Assembly (NCBI GenBank): GCA_016223135.1
Contig: JACRPQ010000005.1
Coordinates: 112,873 to 176,872, forward strand
Direction: 5' to 3'
Source: Chloroflexota bacterium
Lineage (GTDB): Bacteria; Chloroflexota; Anaerolineae; Anaerolineales; Villigracilaceae
DNA length: 64,000 nt
The translations under genes and the position numbers were made by a program. This document shows, in pieces, positions 40,496-48,977 of the stretch (the stretch's first letter is position 1; every line of letters starts with the position of its first letter). The notes below the pieces were generated by a model, which saw only the letters and a list, made by a program, of their open reading frames with translations, was not told the origin of the DNA and ran no database searches.

Positions 40496-42239
40496 AATGA
40501 ACGTCCGCCACATCCACTCCGAACGTGAACGACGGGACTGGGTGATCGTCCTCGTCGTCCTTCTGATTGGATTCCTTTGCCTGGGACTCGCCGGAGAACG
40601 CGCCATCCGCATTTCCCCTTTTTGGAAGTTGAACGCCAACGTGAGATCGAATCTCGATCCCAACAGCGCCTTCCTCACCAGCCGCCCTGTTGGCTACTAC
40701 GAACCTCTTAACCCCTCCATCCTTACCCCGCCCGTCTGGCTCGACATCTTCCTCACCCCCGGCGCACAAGCCCCCACGCGCCTCCCTTCGCGCCCCTCAG
40801 ATACTCCGCCCCCAACCCTCACAGCGACATTTTCCCCCACCCCCACAAGCACCCGCCTCCTGCCTTTTCCCACCGCTACCAATACAGTGGCATTTTTCCC
40901 AACCTACACCCGGCCGCCGTCCACTGCCACACCCATTCCTCCCACCCTCACCCACACTCCACCCCCCACACCCATCGCGGCTGACCTGAGCATCACCAAG
41001 AGCGACGGCTCGCCCACCTACACTCCCGGCTCGACAGTCACCTACACCATCACCGTCGCCAACAATGGATCGAACAACGTAAGCGGCGCGACCGTCACCG
41101 ACACCTTCCCCGCCATCATCACCAGCGCTTCATGGACTTGCGCATCGACCGGCGCTGCCACCTGCACCCCCAACGGAAACGGGAACCTCGCCGACACCGT
41201 CAACATCCCCGCCGGCGGCACACTGACCTATACCGTCATCGCCAACACCAGCCCCGCCGCCCTCACAGACCTGACCAACACCGCCTCCGTCTCCGCGCCG
41301 CCCGGTTACACCGAAACCAATCCTGCCGACAACTCCGCCGCCGACACAGATACCCCCGTTTTTTCTGCTGACCTGCAAATCACAAAAACGGACAATGCCA
41401 CGCACTACACCGGCAGCGCTGTAAAGACCTACACCATCGTAGTGACCAATGCCGGTCCATCCAACGTTACCGGCGCGACAGTGACCGACATCTTCTCGAC
41501 CAATCCCAACATCGCCAGCGCTGCATGGACCTGCACCGGCGCAGGCGGCGGAACCTGCACAGCCGCCGGAAGCGGCGACATCAACGACACTGTCAACCTG
41601 CCGGCGAGCGCGTCTGTGACTTACACCGTCACTGCCAACATTGTCGCCAGCCCCTCAGGCAGCCTCGTCAATACCGCCTCGGTCACCGCTCCATCCGGCG
41701 TCAACGACCCTGCGCCCGGCAACAACTCCGCCACCGACACCGACACACTCATTATCGCAGACCCCATGCCGCCCAATGCGAGCACACGTGATAACGTTTT
41801 TTATCCCCTCCCATCCGGCAATACGTTAACCCTGAGCGTCAACCTCAAGGCAAACGGCGACTCCGCGCCGGATTTGGTCTTTTACGAATTCTCGGTTGCC
41901 GCCATCCCGCCCGATTTCTTCAACGGCATCCTGCTCGATTGGATCGTCATCGAAATCAGCGACGGAAACAATTGGTACCAAGTCTTCTACTGGGGCGACA
42001 ATATCAGGGATACGAACACGAATGCAGACTATACCCTTCTGACCCTCCCCCCCGCCTCGTCAAACCCCGAGGAGGACCAGCGCCAAATTGCCAGCAGCGA
42101 CCTTTACAACGGAACCGGCGTAGCAATTGACATTGACAGCATCGTTCCGTCGGGGACTTATATCTTCATCCGCTTCTATGCCCCGCTTGGCGATGTGGAC
42201 GGTCAGACGGAAATCGACGCCATCGAAATTCTTCCATAA
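40482..42239 (+). CDS. DUF11-repeat surface protein
   Basis: The protein has 585 residues. A cytoplasmic N-terminus and a single helix (about 17-37) are followed by a Pro/Thr-rich linker (about 100-170). Two DUF11 repeats follow (about 168-290 and 296-420), opening with ADLSITKSDGSPTYTPGSTVTYTI-like and ADLQITKTDN, each with GATVTDTFP-type and NTASVSAP-type blocks. A C-terminal beta-rich domain lies at about 440-585. The protein is probably anchored in the membrane and exposed outside. The first ATG overlaps the kinase gene by 14 bp; a second in-frame ATG at 40497 lies one base after the kinase stop and is an equally good start. A terminator follows at 42248. Confidence 0.85.
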   Translation: MEPNEMNVRHIHSERERRDWVIVLVVLLIGFLCLGLAGERAIRISPFWKLNANVRSNLDPNSAFLTSRPVGYYEPLNPSILTPPVWLDIFLTPGAQAPTRLPSRPSDTPPPTLTATFSPTPTSTRLLPFPTATNTVAFFPTYTRPPSTATPIPPTLTHTPPPTPIAADLSITKSDGSPTYTPGSTVTYTITVANNGSNNVSGATVTDTFPAIITSASWTCASTGAATCTPNGNGNLADTVNIPAGGTLTYTVIANTSPAALTDLTNTASVSAPPGYTETNPADNSAADTDTPVFSADLQITKTDNATHYTGSAVKTYTIVVTNAGPSNVTGATVTDIFSTNPNIASAAWTCTGAGGGTCTAAGSGDINDTVNLPASASVTYTVTANIVASPSGSLVNTASVTAPSGVNDPAPGNNSATDTDTLIIADPMPPNASTRDNVFYPLPSGNTLTLSVNLKANGDSAPDLVFYEFSVAAIPPDFFNGILLDWIVIEISDGNNWYQVFYWGDNIRDTNTNADYTLLTLPPASSNPEEDQRQIASSDLYNGTGVAIDIDSIVPSGTYIFIRFYAPLGDVDGQTEIDAIEILP

Positions 42240-42247
42240 AAAATCGA

Positions 42248-42285
42248 ACAGGTGAGGCGTTTCATCTGCCTCACCTGTTTTGATT
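42248..42285 (+). terminator. Intrinsic terminator of the kinase-DUF11 operon
   Basis: ACAGGTGAGGC pairs with GCCTCACCTGT over a 9-nt loop, and TTTTGATT follows. Confidence 0.85.
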
Positions 42286-42300
42286 CACCCGCCGTCGGTT

Positions 42301-42816
42301 CTATTGACCGCTTGAAGCGGGCGTCTGCACCATCGGGCAATCGCCCAAGCCCCTGCCGAATCCCAATCCGTGCATGCCGAAACCGCGTCCCAATCCCAAG
42401 CCATCGCCGCCGCCGATAAAGCCCTTGTCGAGACCTTCGAGCAGCCAATCGGCTTTTTCCTGAGTCATCGTGCCGTCCTTGACCGCCTGGGCGATGGCAT
42501 CCCGCATCTCGGCAGCGCGTACAGCCTGCAGGGCGGCTTGAACGTCCTCGATGGCGATGCCCTTTTCATTGGCGAGGTCCAGAAGCGTCTTCCCCGACTG
42601 CAAAGCAGACGAAACCTCATCCGTCGTCATGCCGAACACCTTGGCGACCGCTTCCAATTCCGCATCACTGAGACGGAAGCCGTGCCAGCCGGGTCCACGC
42701 CCCTGCTGGAATCCATCCGCCGGTTCTTGCGCATACACCGTAGCGGCGCCCACCACACCGACCACCAGCAAAGCGGCAAGTAAGCCGCCAATCACGATCA
42801 AAATTTTGTTTTTCAT
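42301..42816 (-). CDS. Exported DUF2680-like small protein
   Basis: The protein has 171 residues. A signal sequence ends near TVYAQEPADG. The mature part has DAELEAVAKVFGMTTDEVSSALQSGKTLLDLANEKGI and MRDAIAQAVKDGTMTQEKADWLLEGL, the helical pattern of DUF2680 (YckD-like) proteins. A Gly-rich tail (GGGDGLGLGRGFGMHGLGFG) follows. It is probably released or surface-attached; function unknown. The nearby AAGGAGATGAAC places a ribosome site just before the ATG. Confidence 0.75.
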   Translation of the reverse strand: MKNKILIVIGGLLAALLVVGVVGAATVYAQEPADGFQQGRGPGWHGFRLSDAELEAVAKVFGMTTDEVSSALQSGKTLLDLANEKGIAIEDVQAALQAVRAAEMRDAIAQAVKDGTMTQEKADWLLEGLDKGFIGGGDGLGLGRGFGMHGLGFGRGLGDCPMVQTPASSGQ

Positions 42817-42980
42817 TGTTCATCTCCTTGCTTGTAAGCTTGGCTGGACCGCGTCCAACCTTGCTTATATCGTAATGCCGGGATGTTATGAAGTTATGAC
42901 AAGGCTGTGTAGAAATTATGTGGGCTGTCCATGTCATTTCTCACTTGACCATCCTTTCCTCCCGTTCTACAATCTCCGTA

Positions 42981-43092
42981 GTTTGATAGTCTTATAGTCT
43001 GATGGTCTGATAGTCGTCTTTGGCTGCAATCTTCGCCATCTGGCTATGAGACTATGAGACTCTAGACTATAAGACTCTAGACCAGACCAGGA
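42981..43092. repeat. AGTCT/TATAGTC-type repeats upstream of glyA-gcvT
   Basis: Two blocks of short units (GATAGTCTTATAGTCTGATGG at about 42984 and GACTATGAGACTCTAGACTA at about 43050) are inverted relative to each other and can fold together. No glycine riboswitch core was found in the 283-bp gap. Confidence 0.65.
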
Positions 43093-43099
43093 GACTAAC

Positions 43100-46000
43100 A
43101 TGCCCGATTACCTTTTCCGCGGTAAACTTGCCGAACTCGACCCCGACGTATTCGCTCTGACTCAACTGGAGGCGGAGAGGCAAGCCCGCAAATTGATTCT
43201 CATCCCCAGCGAATCCACCGCTCCGTTGGCGGTACGCGAGGCGCTGGCTTCCGCTTTTCAGAACATTTACGCCGAAGGCTATCCCGACGAAGAGACGCGC
43301 TGGATGTCCGAAGAAGAGATTCTCGACTATCCGGCGCGTTTGACTCATTACCGCCGCAACGGCGATCCGCGCTATTACAAAGGCGTGGAGTATGCCGATA
43401 TTGTGGAGTCGCTGGCGCGGCGGCGCGCGGCAGAGACCTTTGCTGCCAATGGTTACACCGCAGACGACATTTACGTCAACGTGCAGGCGCTTTCCGGCGC
43501 GCCCGCCAATAACGCCGTCTATCAGGCGTTGATTCCGCTGGGCGAAACCGTCATGGGACTCAACCTCCTGCACGGCGGTCATCTCTCGCACGGGTCGTCG
43601 GTGAACCGCAGCGGGAAGTGGTTCAAGGCGGTGCATTACACGGTGGACTCGAACGAACGGCTGGATTACGATGCCATCCGCGCGCTGGCACTGGAGCATA
43701 AACCCAAACTCATCATCGCGGGCTATTCATCCTATTCGTGGGTGCCTGATTGGAAGAAATTCCGCGAGATCGCGGACGAGGTCGGCGCGTATTTCCTGGC
43801 GGACATTTCCCACATCGGCGGGCTGGTGGCAGCGGGAGTCGTCCCCTCGCCCATCGGCTACGCCCACGTGGTAATGTCCACGACGCACAAGAGCCTCGAC
43901 GGTCCGCGCGGGGCGGTGTTGATGACGACCGATGCGGCGATTGCCAAGAAGATTGACAAAGCCGTCTTCCCCGGCGAGCAGGGCGGTCCGCATGTCAACG
44001 TCTTTGCGGCGCTGGCGCTGGCGTTCAAACTGGCGCAGACGGCGCAGTTCAAGAAGTTGCAGGCACAAACCATCAAGAACGCCCAGGCGATGGCAGATCA
44101 ACTCCAAAAGCGCGGACTGCGAGTCCCGTTTGGCGGCACGGACTGTCACATGCTCAACGTGGATTGCAGGACAATCAAAGGGGAAGACGGCACGTCCCTC
44201 AGCGGAGACCAGGCGGCTCGCATTCTGGACCTCGTGGGCGTGGTCGTCAACCGCAACACCATCCCCGGCGACAAGAACTCCGCCGACCCAAGCGGCATTC
44301 GCCTCGGCACGCCATGGATTACACAACGGGGATTCGATGAGAAGAAGTCTCGTCAATTGGCGGACATCATCGCCGATGTGCTGCTCGCCTGCGCGCCGCA
44401 TTCGGTGGATACGCCGCGGCATGGGCGCGTGCGGAGGGCGAAACTTGATTTCAAGATGTTGAATGATGCAAAGTTGCGAGTTAGGAAGTTAGCGGAGTCG
44501 GCAGGGATTGACTTCAAGTACAAGAAGAGCGGCTATCCCCACTTCTATTTCATTGATGACAAGTCCACGAGCGGCGTGTTCGAACTGCAAGGCAAACGCG
44601 TGCGGCAGGTTCTCGATTACGCGGTGTCTTCCGATCTCTCCGCGCTGAAGACGGGGCAGTCGCAGGCGACCTCGATTGCGACGCCCAAAGGCACAGTCAA
44701 AGGCACGCTGGCGAAGGTGAATGACTTCACCTATCAGTTGCAAGTCCCTGCGGCGAAGGCGGGCGTAGTCGGCACGTGGCTGCGCGATCTCTCGGATGGG
44801 TATGTGTCGTTCCGACTCGACGGCGAGAAAGATTTCGACGCGAGGAGGATGCCTGGTCCGTTCGTGGTTGCCGATAGCAAGAAAAAGCTCAAGGACGCGG
44901 CGGGGAAAGCCGTCAGCGAGGACAAACCCTGGTTCATCGGCGACCAGCCAAAGGCTCGCGCTGAGCCGAGTCGAAGCGTCAAGAAAGAAGCGCTGCCGCC
45001 GTTTGAGTGGCAGGATGTCGAAGGGGAGTTAAAGAAAACAAGGTTGAATCAAGTCCATCGCGACCTCGGCGGCAGGATGGTCCCGTTTGCAGGCTGGGAA
45101 ATGCCCGTCGTGTACACGTCCATTTACGAGGAGCATCTCGCCACGCGGCAGGCGGCGGGACTCTTCGATGTGAGTCACATGGGCGTGTACGAGGTGCGGG
45201 GACCCGACGCGGCGTCGTTCCTCGATACGATTTGCGCCAACGACTGCGGCGGACTGGAGCCGGGCGAGAGCCTTTACAGCCAGTTCCTGACGCCCGACGC
45301 GGATGTGATTGACGACACGCTGGTTTATCGCCGAGCCTGGGACAAGTACCTGGTGGTGGTGAACGCGTCGAACGATGACAAGGATCGGACGTGGTTCGAG
45401 GCGGTGCGCGACGGCAAGGTGAAGATTGATAACGCCAAGCCGTGGGCGCGGGCGTATGGCTATGAGGCGGAAATCCGCAACCTGCGCGACCCGAAGGCGG
45501 GCGCGGACATGCGGATTGATATTGCGCTGCAGGGACCGAAGAGCCGCGACATCCTGCTGGCGATGGGCGTGGACGACGAGACGCGGGCGCGCATCATGAA
45601 GTTGAAGCGGACGGAGTTGTGCGACGCAGTGGTCGGCGGTTTTGACCTGATTGTTTCGCGCACGGGCTACACGGGCGAGAAGATGGCGTTCGAGTTGTTC
45701 GTCCATCCCGACCGCGCCGTGGAGTTTTGGAACGCGGTGTTGAAGGCAGGCGAGTCGTTTGGGGTCAAGCCGATCGGTTTGGGCGCGCGCGACTCGCTAC
45801 GCACGGAGGCGGGTCTGCCGCTCTATGGTCACGAGATGGGACTCGGCTCGGGCAAGTTCGGCGAGCGCGATCTCGGCGTGGCGGAGGGCGGCTTCGGTTC
45901 GTATGTGAAGGTCTATAAGCCGTGGTTCATCGGGCGCGACGCCTATGTGGCGCGCGAGAAGGCGCGCAAGGGCGTGGTGGTGCGCTTTACCTTCGATGAA

Positions 46001-46267
46001 CAGCGAACCCGCATGGCGCACAACGGCGATCCGGTGGTGGTCTCGACGGTCTCGACGGGCTCGACCATTGGCTCGACCAGCGGGGATATGAAGCGCATCG
46101 GCTGGGTGACCTCGTGCGCCATTGACGGGGCGCGCTTCATCACCGGTCAAGCGTATGTGGATTTGGCGTACGCGAAGGAAGGGACGGCAATTTTCATCCA
46201 TCAGGGCGGGAATATGGAACGTCCGCCCGCGCCGGCGAAGGTGGTGAGTCGGTTCGCGAAGTTGTAG
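43100..46267 (+). CDS. glyA-gcvT: Serine hydroxymethyltransferase-aminomethyltransferase fusion (GlyA-GcvT)
   Basis: A single 1055-residue protein. Residues about 1-465 are serine hydroxymethyltransferase, with PSESTAPLAV, RYYKG, and the PLP lysine (about 264) in STTHKSLDGPRG. Residues about 470-640 link the parts; the stretch GVFELQGKRVRQVLDYAVSS to TWLRDLSDGYVSF looks like a degenerate GcvT N-terminal fold. Residues about 655-1055 are a complete glycine cleavage T-protein, with GGRMVPFAGWEMPVVY, GLFDVSHMGVYEVRG and GLGARDSLRTEAGLPLYGHE. It would combine serine/glycine interconversion with tetrahydrofolate-dependent methylene transfer. The ribosome site AGGAG is 6 nt upstream. Two dispersed repeats (44958-44978, 46039-46078) are read in frame. 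Confidence 0.95.
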   Translation: MPDYLFRGKLAELDPDVFALTQLEAERQARKLILIPSESTAPLAVREALASAFQNIYAEGYPDEETRWMSEEEILDYPARLTHYRRNGDPRYYKGVEYADIVESLARRRAAETFAANGYTADDIYVNVQALSGAPANNAVYQALIPLGETVMGLNLLHGGHLSHGSSVNRSGKWFKAVHYTVDSNERLDYDAIRALALEHKPKLIIAGYSSYSWVPDWKKFREIADEVGAYFLADISHIGGLVAAGVVPSPIGYAHVVMSTTHKSLDGPRGAVLMTTDAAIAKKIDKAVFPGEQGGPHVNVFAALALAFKLAQTAQFKKLQAQTIKNAQAMADQLQKRGLRVPFGGTDCHMLNVDCRTIKGEDGTSLSGDQAARILDLVGVVVNRNTIPGDKNSADPSGIRLGTPWITQRGFDEKKSRQLADIIADVLLACAPHSVDTPRHGRVRRAKLDFKMLNDAKLRVRKLAESAGIDFKYKKSGYPHFYFIDDKSTSGVFELQGKRVRQVLDYAVSSDLSALKTGQSQATSIATPKGTVKGTLAKVNDFTYQLQVPAAKAGVVGTWLRDLSDGYVSFRLDGEKDFDARRMPGPFVVADSKKKLKDAAGKAVSEDKPWFIGDQPKARAEPSRSVKKEALPPFEWQDVEGELKKTRLNQVHRDLGGRMVPFAGWEMPVVYTSIYEEHLATRQAAGLFDVSHMGVYEVRGPDAASFLDTICANDCGGLEPGESLYSQFLTPDADVIDDTLVYRRAWDKYLVVVNASNDDKDRTWFEAVRDGKVKIDNAKPWARAYGYEAEIRNLRDPKAGADMRIDIALQGPKSRDILLAMGVDDETRARIMKLKRTELCDAVVGGFDLIVSRTGYTGEKMAFELFVHPDRAVEFWNAVLKAGESFGVKPIGLGARDSLRTEAGLPLYGHEMGLGSGKFGERDLGVAEGGFGSYVKVYKPWFIGRDAYVAREKARKGVVVRFTFDEQRTRMAHNGDPVVVSTVSTGSTIGSTSGDMKRIGWVTSCAIDGARFITGQAYVDLAYAKEGTAIFIHQGGNMERPPAPAKVVSRFAKL
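44958..44978 (+). repeat. In-frame dispersed repeat in the linker of glyA-gcvT
   Basis: GCGCTGAGCCGAGTCGAAGCG encodes AEPSRSV-type residues in the low-complexity linker before the T-protein. Sequences of this CTGAG-C-GAGTCGAAG type are common dispersed repeats in bacterial genomes. Confidence 0.5.
46039..46078 (+). repeat. In-frame repeat in the T-protein part of glyA-gcvT
   Basis: Four GTCTCGAC/GGCTCGACC-type units encode STVSTGSTIGST between conserved T-protein residues and the block RIGWVTS. The T-protein family normally has a short turn here, so this looks like an inserted repeat. Confidence 0.6.
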
Positions 46268-46288
46268 GTAATTGGTAAGTGGTAATTG

Positions 46289-46336
46289 GGACAGCCTGCC
46301 TGCCCTCGCAAGAGGGAGAGGGAGGCTGTCCTTTTT
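46289..46336 (+). terminator. Intrinsic terminator of glyA-gcvT
   Basis: The imperfect long stem GGACAGCCT...AGGCTGTCC has an inner CCCTCGCAAGAGGG hairpin and is followed by five T residues. Confidence 0.85.
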
Positions 46337-46454
46337 ATTTTGTTTCTACATGGGCTTCAAAGATGGCGGAGAGAATTGCTTCACACCCCTTGGTCAATTT
46401 TGCTATCTCGGCGATGGGTTGAATGGACTCAATATTCAACGCTGGATACTGACT

Positions 46455-47717
46455 TTATCCTGACGGTCCAATCCTCGTTCCGGGAGGTATCTCTGTATCC
46501 TTGGCGATCACCACAATCCCATCGCGAACATAATAGAGACCGCCGTCCACGTCCTTATGACCGCGTGGGAAGGGCAGAATTTGCGTGCCGTCGCCGATGC
46601 GCACGTTCTTGTCGAGAATAGCGGATTCGATACGGCAGTTCCTGCCAATGCCGATGGGAATACTCCCTCGCGGTTTTTCGGCATCGTAATAGTCAGCGCC
46701 CATCAAAATACTGTCTTTGATGACCGTCCCCTCCGCGATCTGACTGCGCAGTCCGATCACGGAGTGCGTAATCTCCGCCTTGCGGATGCGGCATCCCTCT
46801 GCCAGCAGAACGTCCTGCAGTTTGCTGTCCTCCACCGTCGAGCCGGGCAGGAAGCGCGCATGGGTGTAAATCGGTGCCTTCGCGTCGTAAAAATTGAACG
46901 GCGGTTCGGAACTCGTCAATTTCAAATTGGTTTCGTAGAACGAGCGAATGGTTCCAATGTCTTCCCAGTACCCGTCGAAATTGAAGCCATATACCTCGTG
47001 CGATTGAATCGCTTCGGGGATGATGTCGCCGCCGAAATCGTCATGCCGCAGGTGATAGGTCAGCAGATCGGTCAGCACCTTGGTCTTGAACATGTAAATG
47101 CCCATCGAACCCAGAAACGGACGTTCCACGTCGTCGCGGCTGATGTATTTGTTCTGGACTTGCGGGTCCTTGGGCTTTTCGACAAACGATGTGATGCGAC
47201 CATCCGCCTCGACCTTGAGAATCCCAAAACGGGACGCTTCGCTTCGCGCGACGGGCTGAACTGCCACCGTTATATCGGCATTTTTCTCCCAATGGAACTC
47301 CGCCATCTCACGATAGTTCATGCGGTACAGATGGTCACCCGCCAGGATAAGCACATACTCCGCCCCCGTCGCCTGAATCTCGAACAACTGCTTGCGGACG
47401 GCGTCCGCCGTGCCTTGGTACCAGTCCGCGCTGTGAGGGGTTTGTTCCGCCGCCCAAATCTGCACCCAGCCGGTGTGGAACACGTCGAAGTTATAGGTCT
47501 GGGAAATGTGGCGGTGGAGCGACACGGAATTGAACTGCGTCAGCACCGCCACACGGTAAATCCCCGAGTTGATGCAGTTGCTGATGGGAATGTCAATGAG
47601 ACGATACTTGCCTGCAATCGGGACAGCCGGCTTCGACCGCATTTGGGTCAACGGGTACAGGCGCGTCCCCTTGCCGCCGCCCATGATCACCCCCAGGATA
47701 TCGTTCATTGACTTCAT
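46455..47717 (-). CDS. glgC: Glucose-1-phosphate adenylyltransferase
   Basis: The protein has 420 residues. It has the N-terminal GVIMGGGKGTRLYPLTQMRSKPAVPIAGKYRLIDIP (effector and nucleotide site), WYQGTADAVRKQL, LAGDHLYRMNY, FVEKPKDP and FDGYWEDIGTI, followed by left-handed beta-helix repeats. It makes ADP-glucose, the committed donor for glycogen. The start MKSMND has GAGGAGG 6 nt upstream. A 35-codon membrane-peptide gene lies just in front of it and shares a strong promoter. Confidence 0.96.
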   Translation of the reverse strand: MKSMNDILGVIMGGGKGTRLYPLTQMRSKPAVPIAGKYRLIDIPISNCINSGIYRVAVLTQFNSVSLHRHISQTYNFDVFHTGWVQIWAAEQTPHSADWYQGTADAVRKQLFEIQATGAEYVLILAGDHLYRMNYREMAEFHWEKNADITVAVQPVARSEASRFGILKVEADGRITSFVEKPKDPQVQNKYISRDDVERPFLGSMGIYMFKTKVLTDLLTYHLRHDDFGGDIIPEAIQSHEVYGFNFDGYWEDIGTIRSFYETNLKLTSSEPPFNFYDAKAPIYTHARFLPGSTVEDSKLQDVLLAEGCRIRKAEITHSVIGLRSQIAEGTVIKDSILMGADYYDAEKPRGSIPIGIGRNCRIESAILDKNVRIGDGTQILPFPRGHKDVDGGLYYVRDGIVVIAKDTEIPPGTRIGPSG

Positions 47718-47753
47718 AAAAACCTCCTCTACAGTGCGCGGACGACGGGATTG

Positions 47754-47861
47754 TTATCTTTTGAAATTGGTGAACTTGCGGATTTTCGAAGCGATGAATA
47801 TGAAGGGGTAAGCCAAGAGTATCAAAATGTCAATCAGGATGAAAAACAAATGGAGTTTCAT
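47754..47861 (-). CDS. Small membrane protein (35 residues) upstream of glgC
   Basis: The frame reads MKLHLFFILIDILILLAYPF and then a short hydrophobic end plus a basic tail (SKIRKFTNFKR). It forms one membrane helix of about 22 residues with a positive C-terminus, so the N-terminus likely faces outside. A perfect GGAGG lies 5 nt before the ATG (the site reads GGAGGAAGAG). The stop is 36 bp before the glgC start, and both lie behind the promoter at 47997-48025. I know of no family; single-helix peptides like this often bind larger membrane proteins. Confidence 0.7.
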   Translation of the reverse strand: MKLHLFFILIDILILLAYPFIFIASKIRKFTNFKR

Positions 47862-47996
47862 CTCTTCCTCCTTTCATTAACGGGTAAGAACCTGAAGCCG
47901 GGGCGGGAAACCTCGACTCGGTTTGTCGTTTTGGTCTGTCGGACGTCTGTCCTGTGGAATGTGGCGTGCCAGACGCCACTCTCCAAGTGTAATTTC

Positions 47997-48025
47997 ATTG
48001 TACATTCTCAAACAGTCAGAGTCAA
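47997..48025 (-). promoter_or_regulatory. Strong promoter of the small peptide gene and glgC
   Basis: On the minus strand TTGACT (48025-48020) is spaced exactly 17 bp from TACAAT (48002-47997). The leader to the small ORF is about 130 nt and contains the hairpin GTGGCGT / ACGCCAC. Confidence 0.7.
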
Positions 48026-48149
48026 CAACTGCGAGCAGTTATCTGATGAAACACATACGTCCCGGCAAGGTTCCAGGCGTTTGCCATGTAATGAATGACC
48101 CAATCTCCCTGCCGCCTGCAGGGTAGAATTAGAAATACGGACGGTCAAA

Positions 48150-48908
48150 ATGAAACCTGAATCCCTTCTCAAACGCCTCGACGAGATTGGACGATCCCTC
48201 GCCCAAAGCGAGGGCGCTCTCGCGTTGATCGGGCTTGGCTCGGTCGGCGAGGAACTTTATCGCCTCGACGAATATTCCGACCTGGATTTCTTTGCCATCG
48301 TCGAGGCTGGGTACAAACGCCGCTACATCGAAAATCTCGACTGGCTGAGCCGTATTGCGCCCATCGCCTATCATTTCCTGAACTCGCCGCATGGATATAA
48401 ATTGCTCTTTGCCGACGGCATTTTTTGTGAGTTTGCGCTCTTTGAGCCGCAGGAGTTGACGGGAATCCCCTTCGCGCCTGGACGGATCATCTGGAGGCGG
48501 GACGATGCGCCTGAAACGATACATCTTCCCGCAAAGCAGCCGCTCCCCGCAGCACGGCGGGACGTGGAATTCTTGGTCGGCGAGGCGGTGACGAACCTCT
48601 ACGTGGGCATGGGACGCGACAAACGCGGCGAGAAACTCTCCGCCATGCGCTTCATTCAGGGGTACGCCGTGGATCGACTACTGGAACTGGCTGAGCACAT
48701 CGAGCCGGGGCAAGGCGTGCCCCGCGACATCTTTGCCAATGAACGGCGTTTTGAAGCGCGTCACCCGTCCATTGCGGGGGATCTGCACTCATGGCTGCAA
48801 GGCTACACCCGGAACCGTGAGTCCGCGCTGGCGATCCTTTCCTTTTTGGAGAGACATTTCGATGTCAATGCAACGATGGCTAGCGCCATCCGTGAATTGT
48901 GCGGGTAA
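48150..48908 (+). CDS. Nucleotidyltransferase-domain protein (lincosamide/aminoglycoside-like)
   Basis: The protein has 252 residues. GLGSVGEELYRLDEYSDLDFF carries the GS..D-x-D nucleotidyltransferase motif of the pol-beta superfamily. The remainder, with HFLNSPHGYKLLFADGIFCEFALF and RDVEFLVGEAVTNLYVGMGRDKRGE, resembles Lnu(B)/aminoglycoside 6-type enzymes that adenylylate antibiotics. The core is intact, but family resemblance alone does not show resistance. It may be a housekeeping enzyme. The upstream TAGAAT at 48124 is a possible -10. Confidence 0.75.
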   Translation: MKPESLLKRLDEIGRSLAQSEGALALIGLGSVGEELYRLDEYSDLDFFAIVEAGYKRRYIENLDWLSRIAPIAYHFLNSPHGYKLLFADGIFCEFALFEPQELTGIPFAPGRIIWRRDDAPETIHLPAKQPLPAARRDVEFLVGEAVTNLYVGMGRDKRGEKLSAMRFIQGYAVDRLLELAEHIEPGQGVPRDIFANERRFEARHPSIAGDLHSWLQGYTRNRESALAILSFLERHFDVNATMASAIRELCG

Positions 48909-48970
48909 TATCCTCCCAAATTCCAACACTCCTCTTACGCCGTGCAGACAAACCGGCGCGGCGGTTTTGT

Positions 48971-48976
48971 TATAAT
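48971..48976 (+). promoter_or_regulatory. -10 box of clpC
   Basis: A perfect TATAAT lies immediately before the 36-bp palindrome. A start 7-8 nt downstream would fall within the left arm of the palindrome. No strong -35 was seen. Confidence 0.55.
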
Positions 48977-48977
48977 G

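Noticed and set aside
42817..43099. Glycine riboswitch before glyA-gcvT
   Set aside because: I looked for the conserved GGAGAG and GCCGAAG-type core and saw only AGTC-type repeats.
47751..48098. A 115-codon plus frame upstream of the nucleotidyltransferase
   Set aside because: There is no ribosome site and it overlaps the small peptide gene and its promoter on the other strand; composition is not protein-like.
48150..48908. Antibiotic-resistance determinant
   Set aside because: The nucleotidyltransferase motif is present, but family resemblance alone does not show lincosamide or aminoglycoside modification, and no mobile context is visible.
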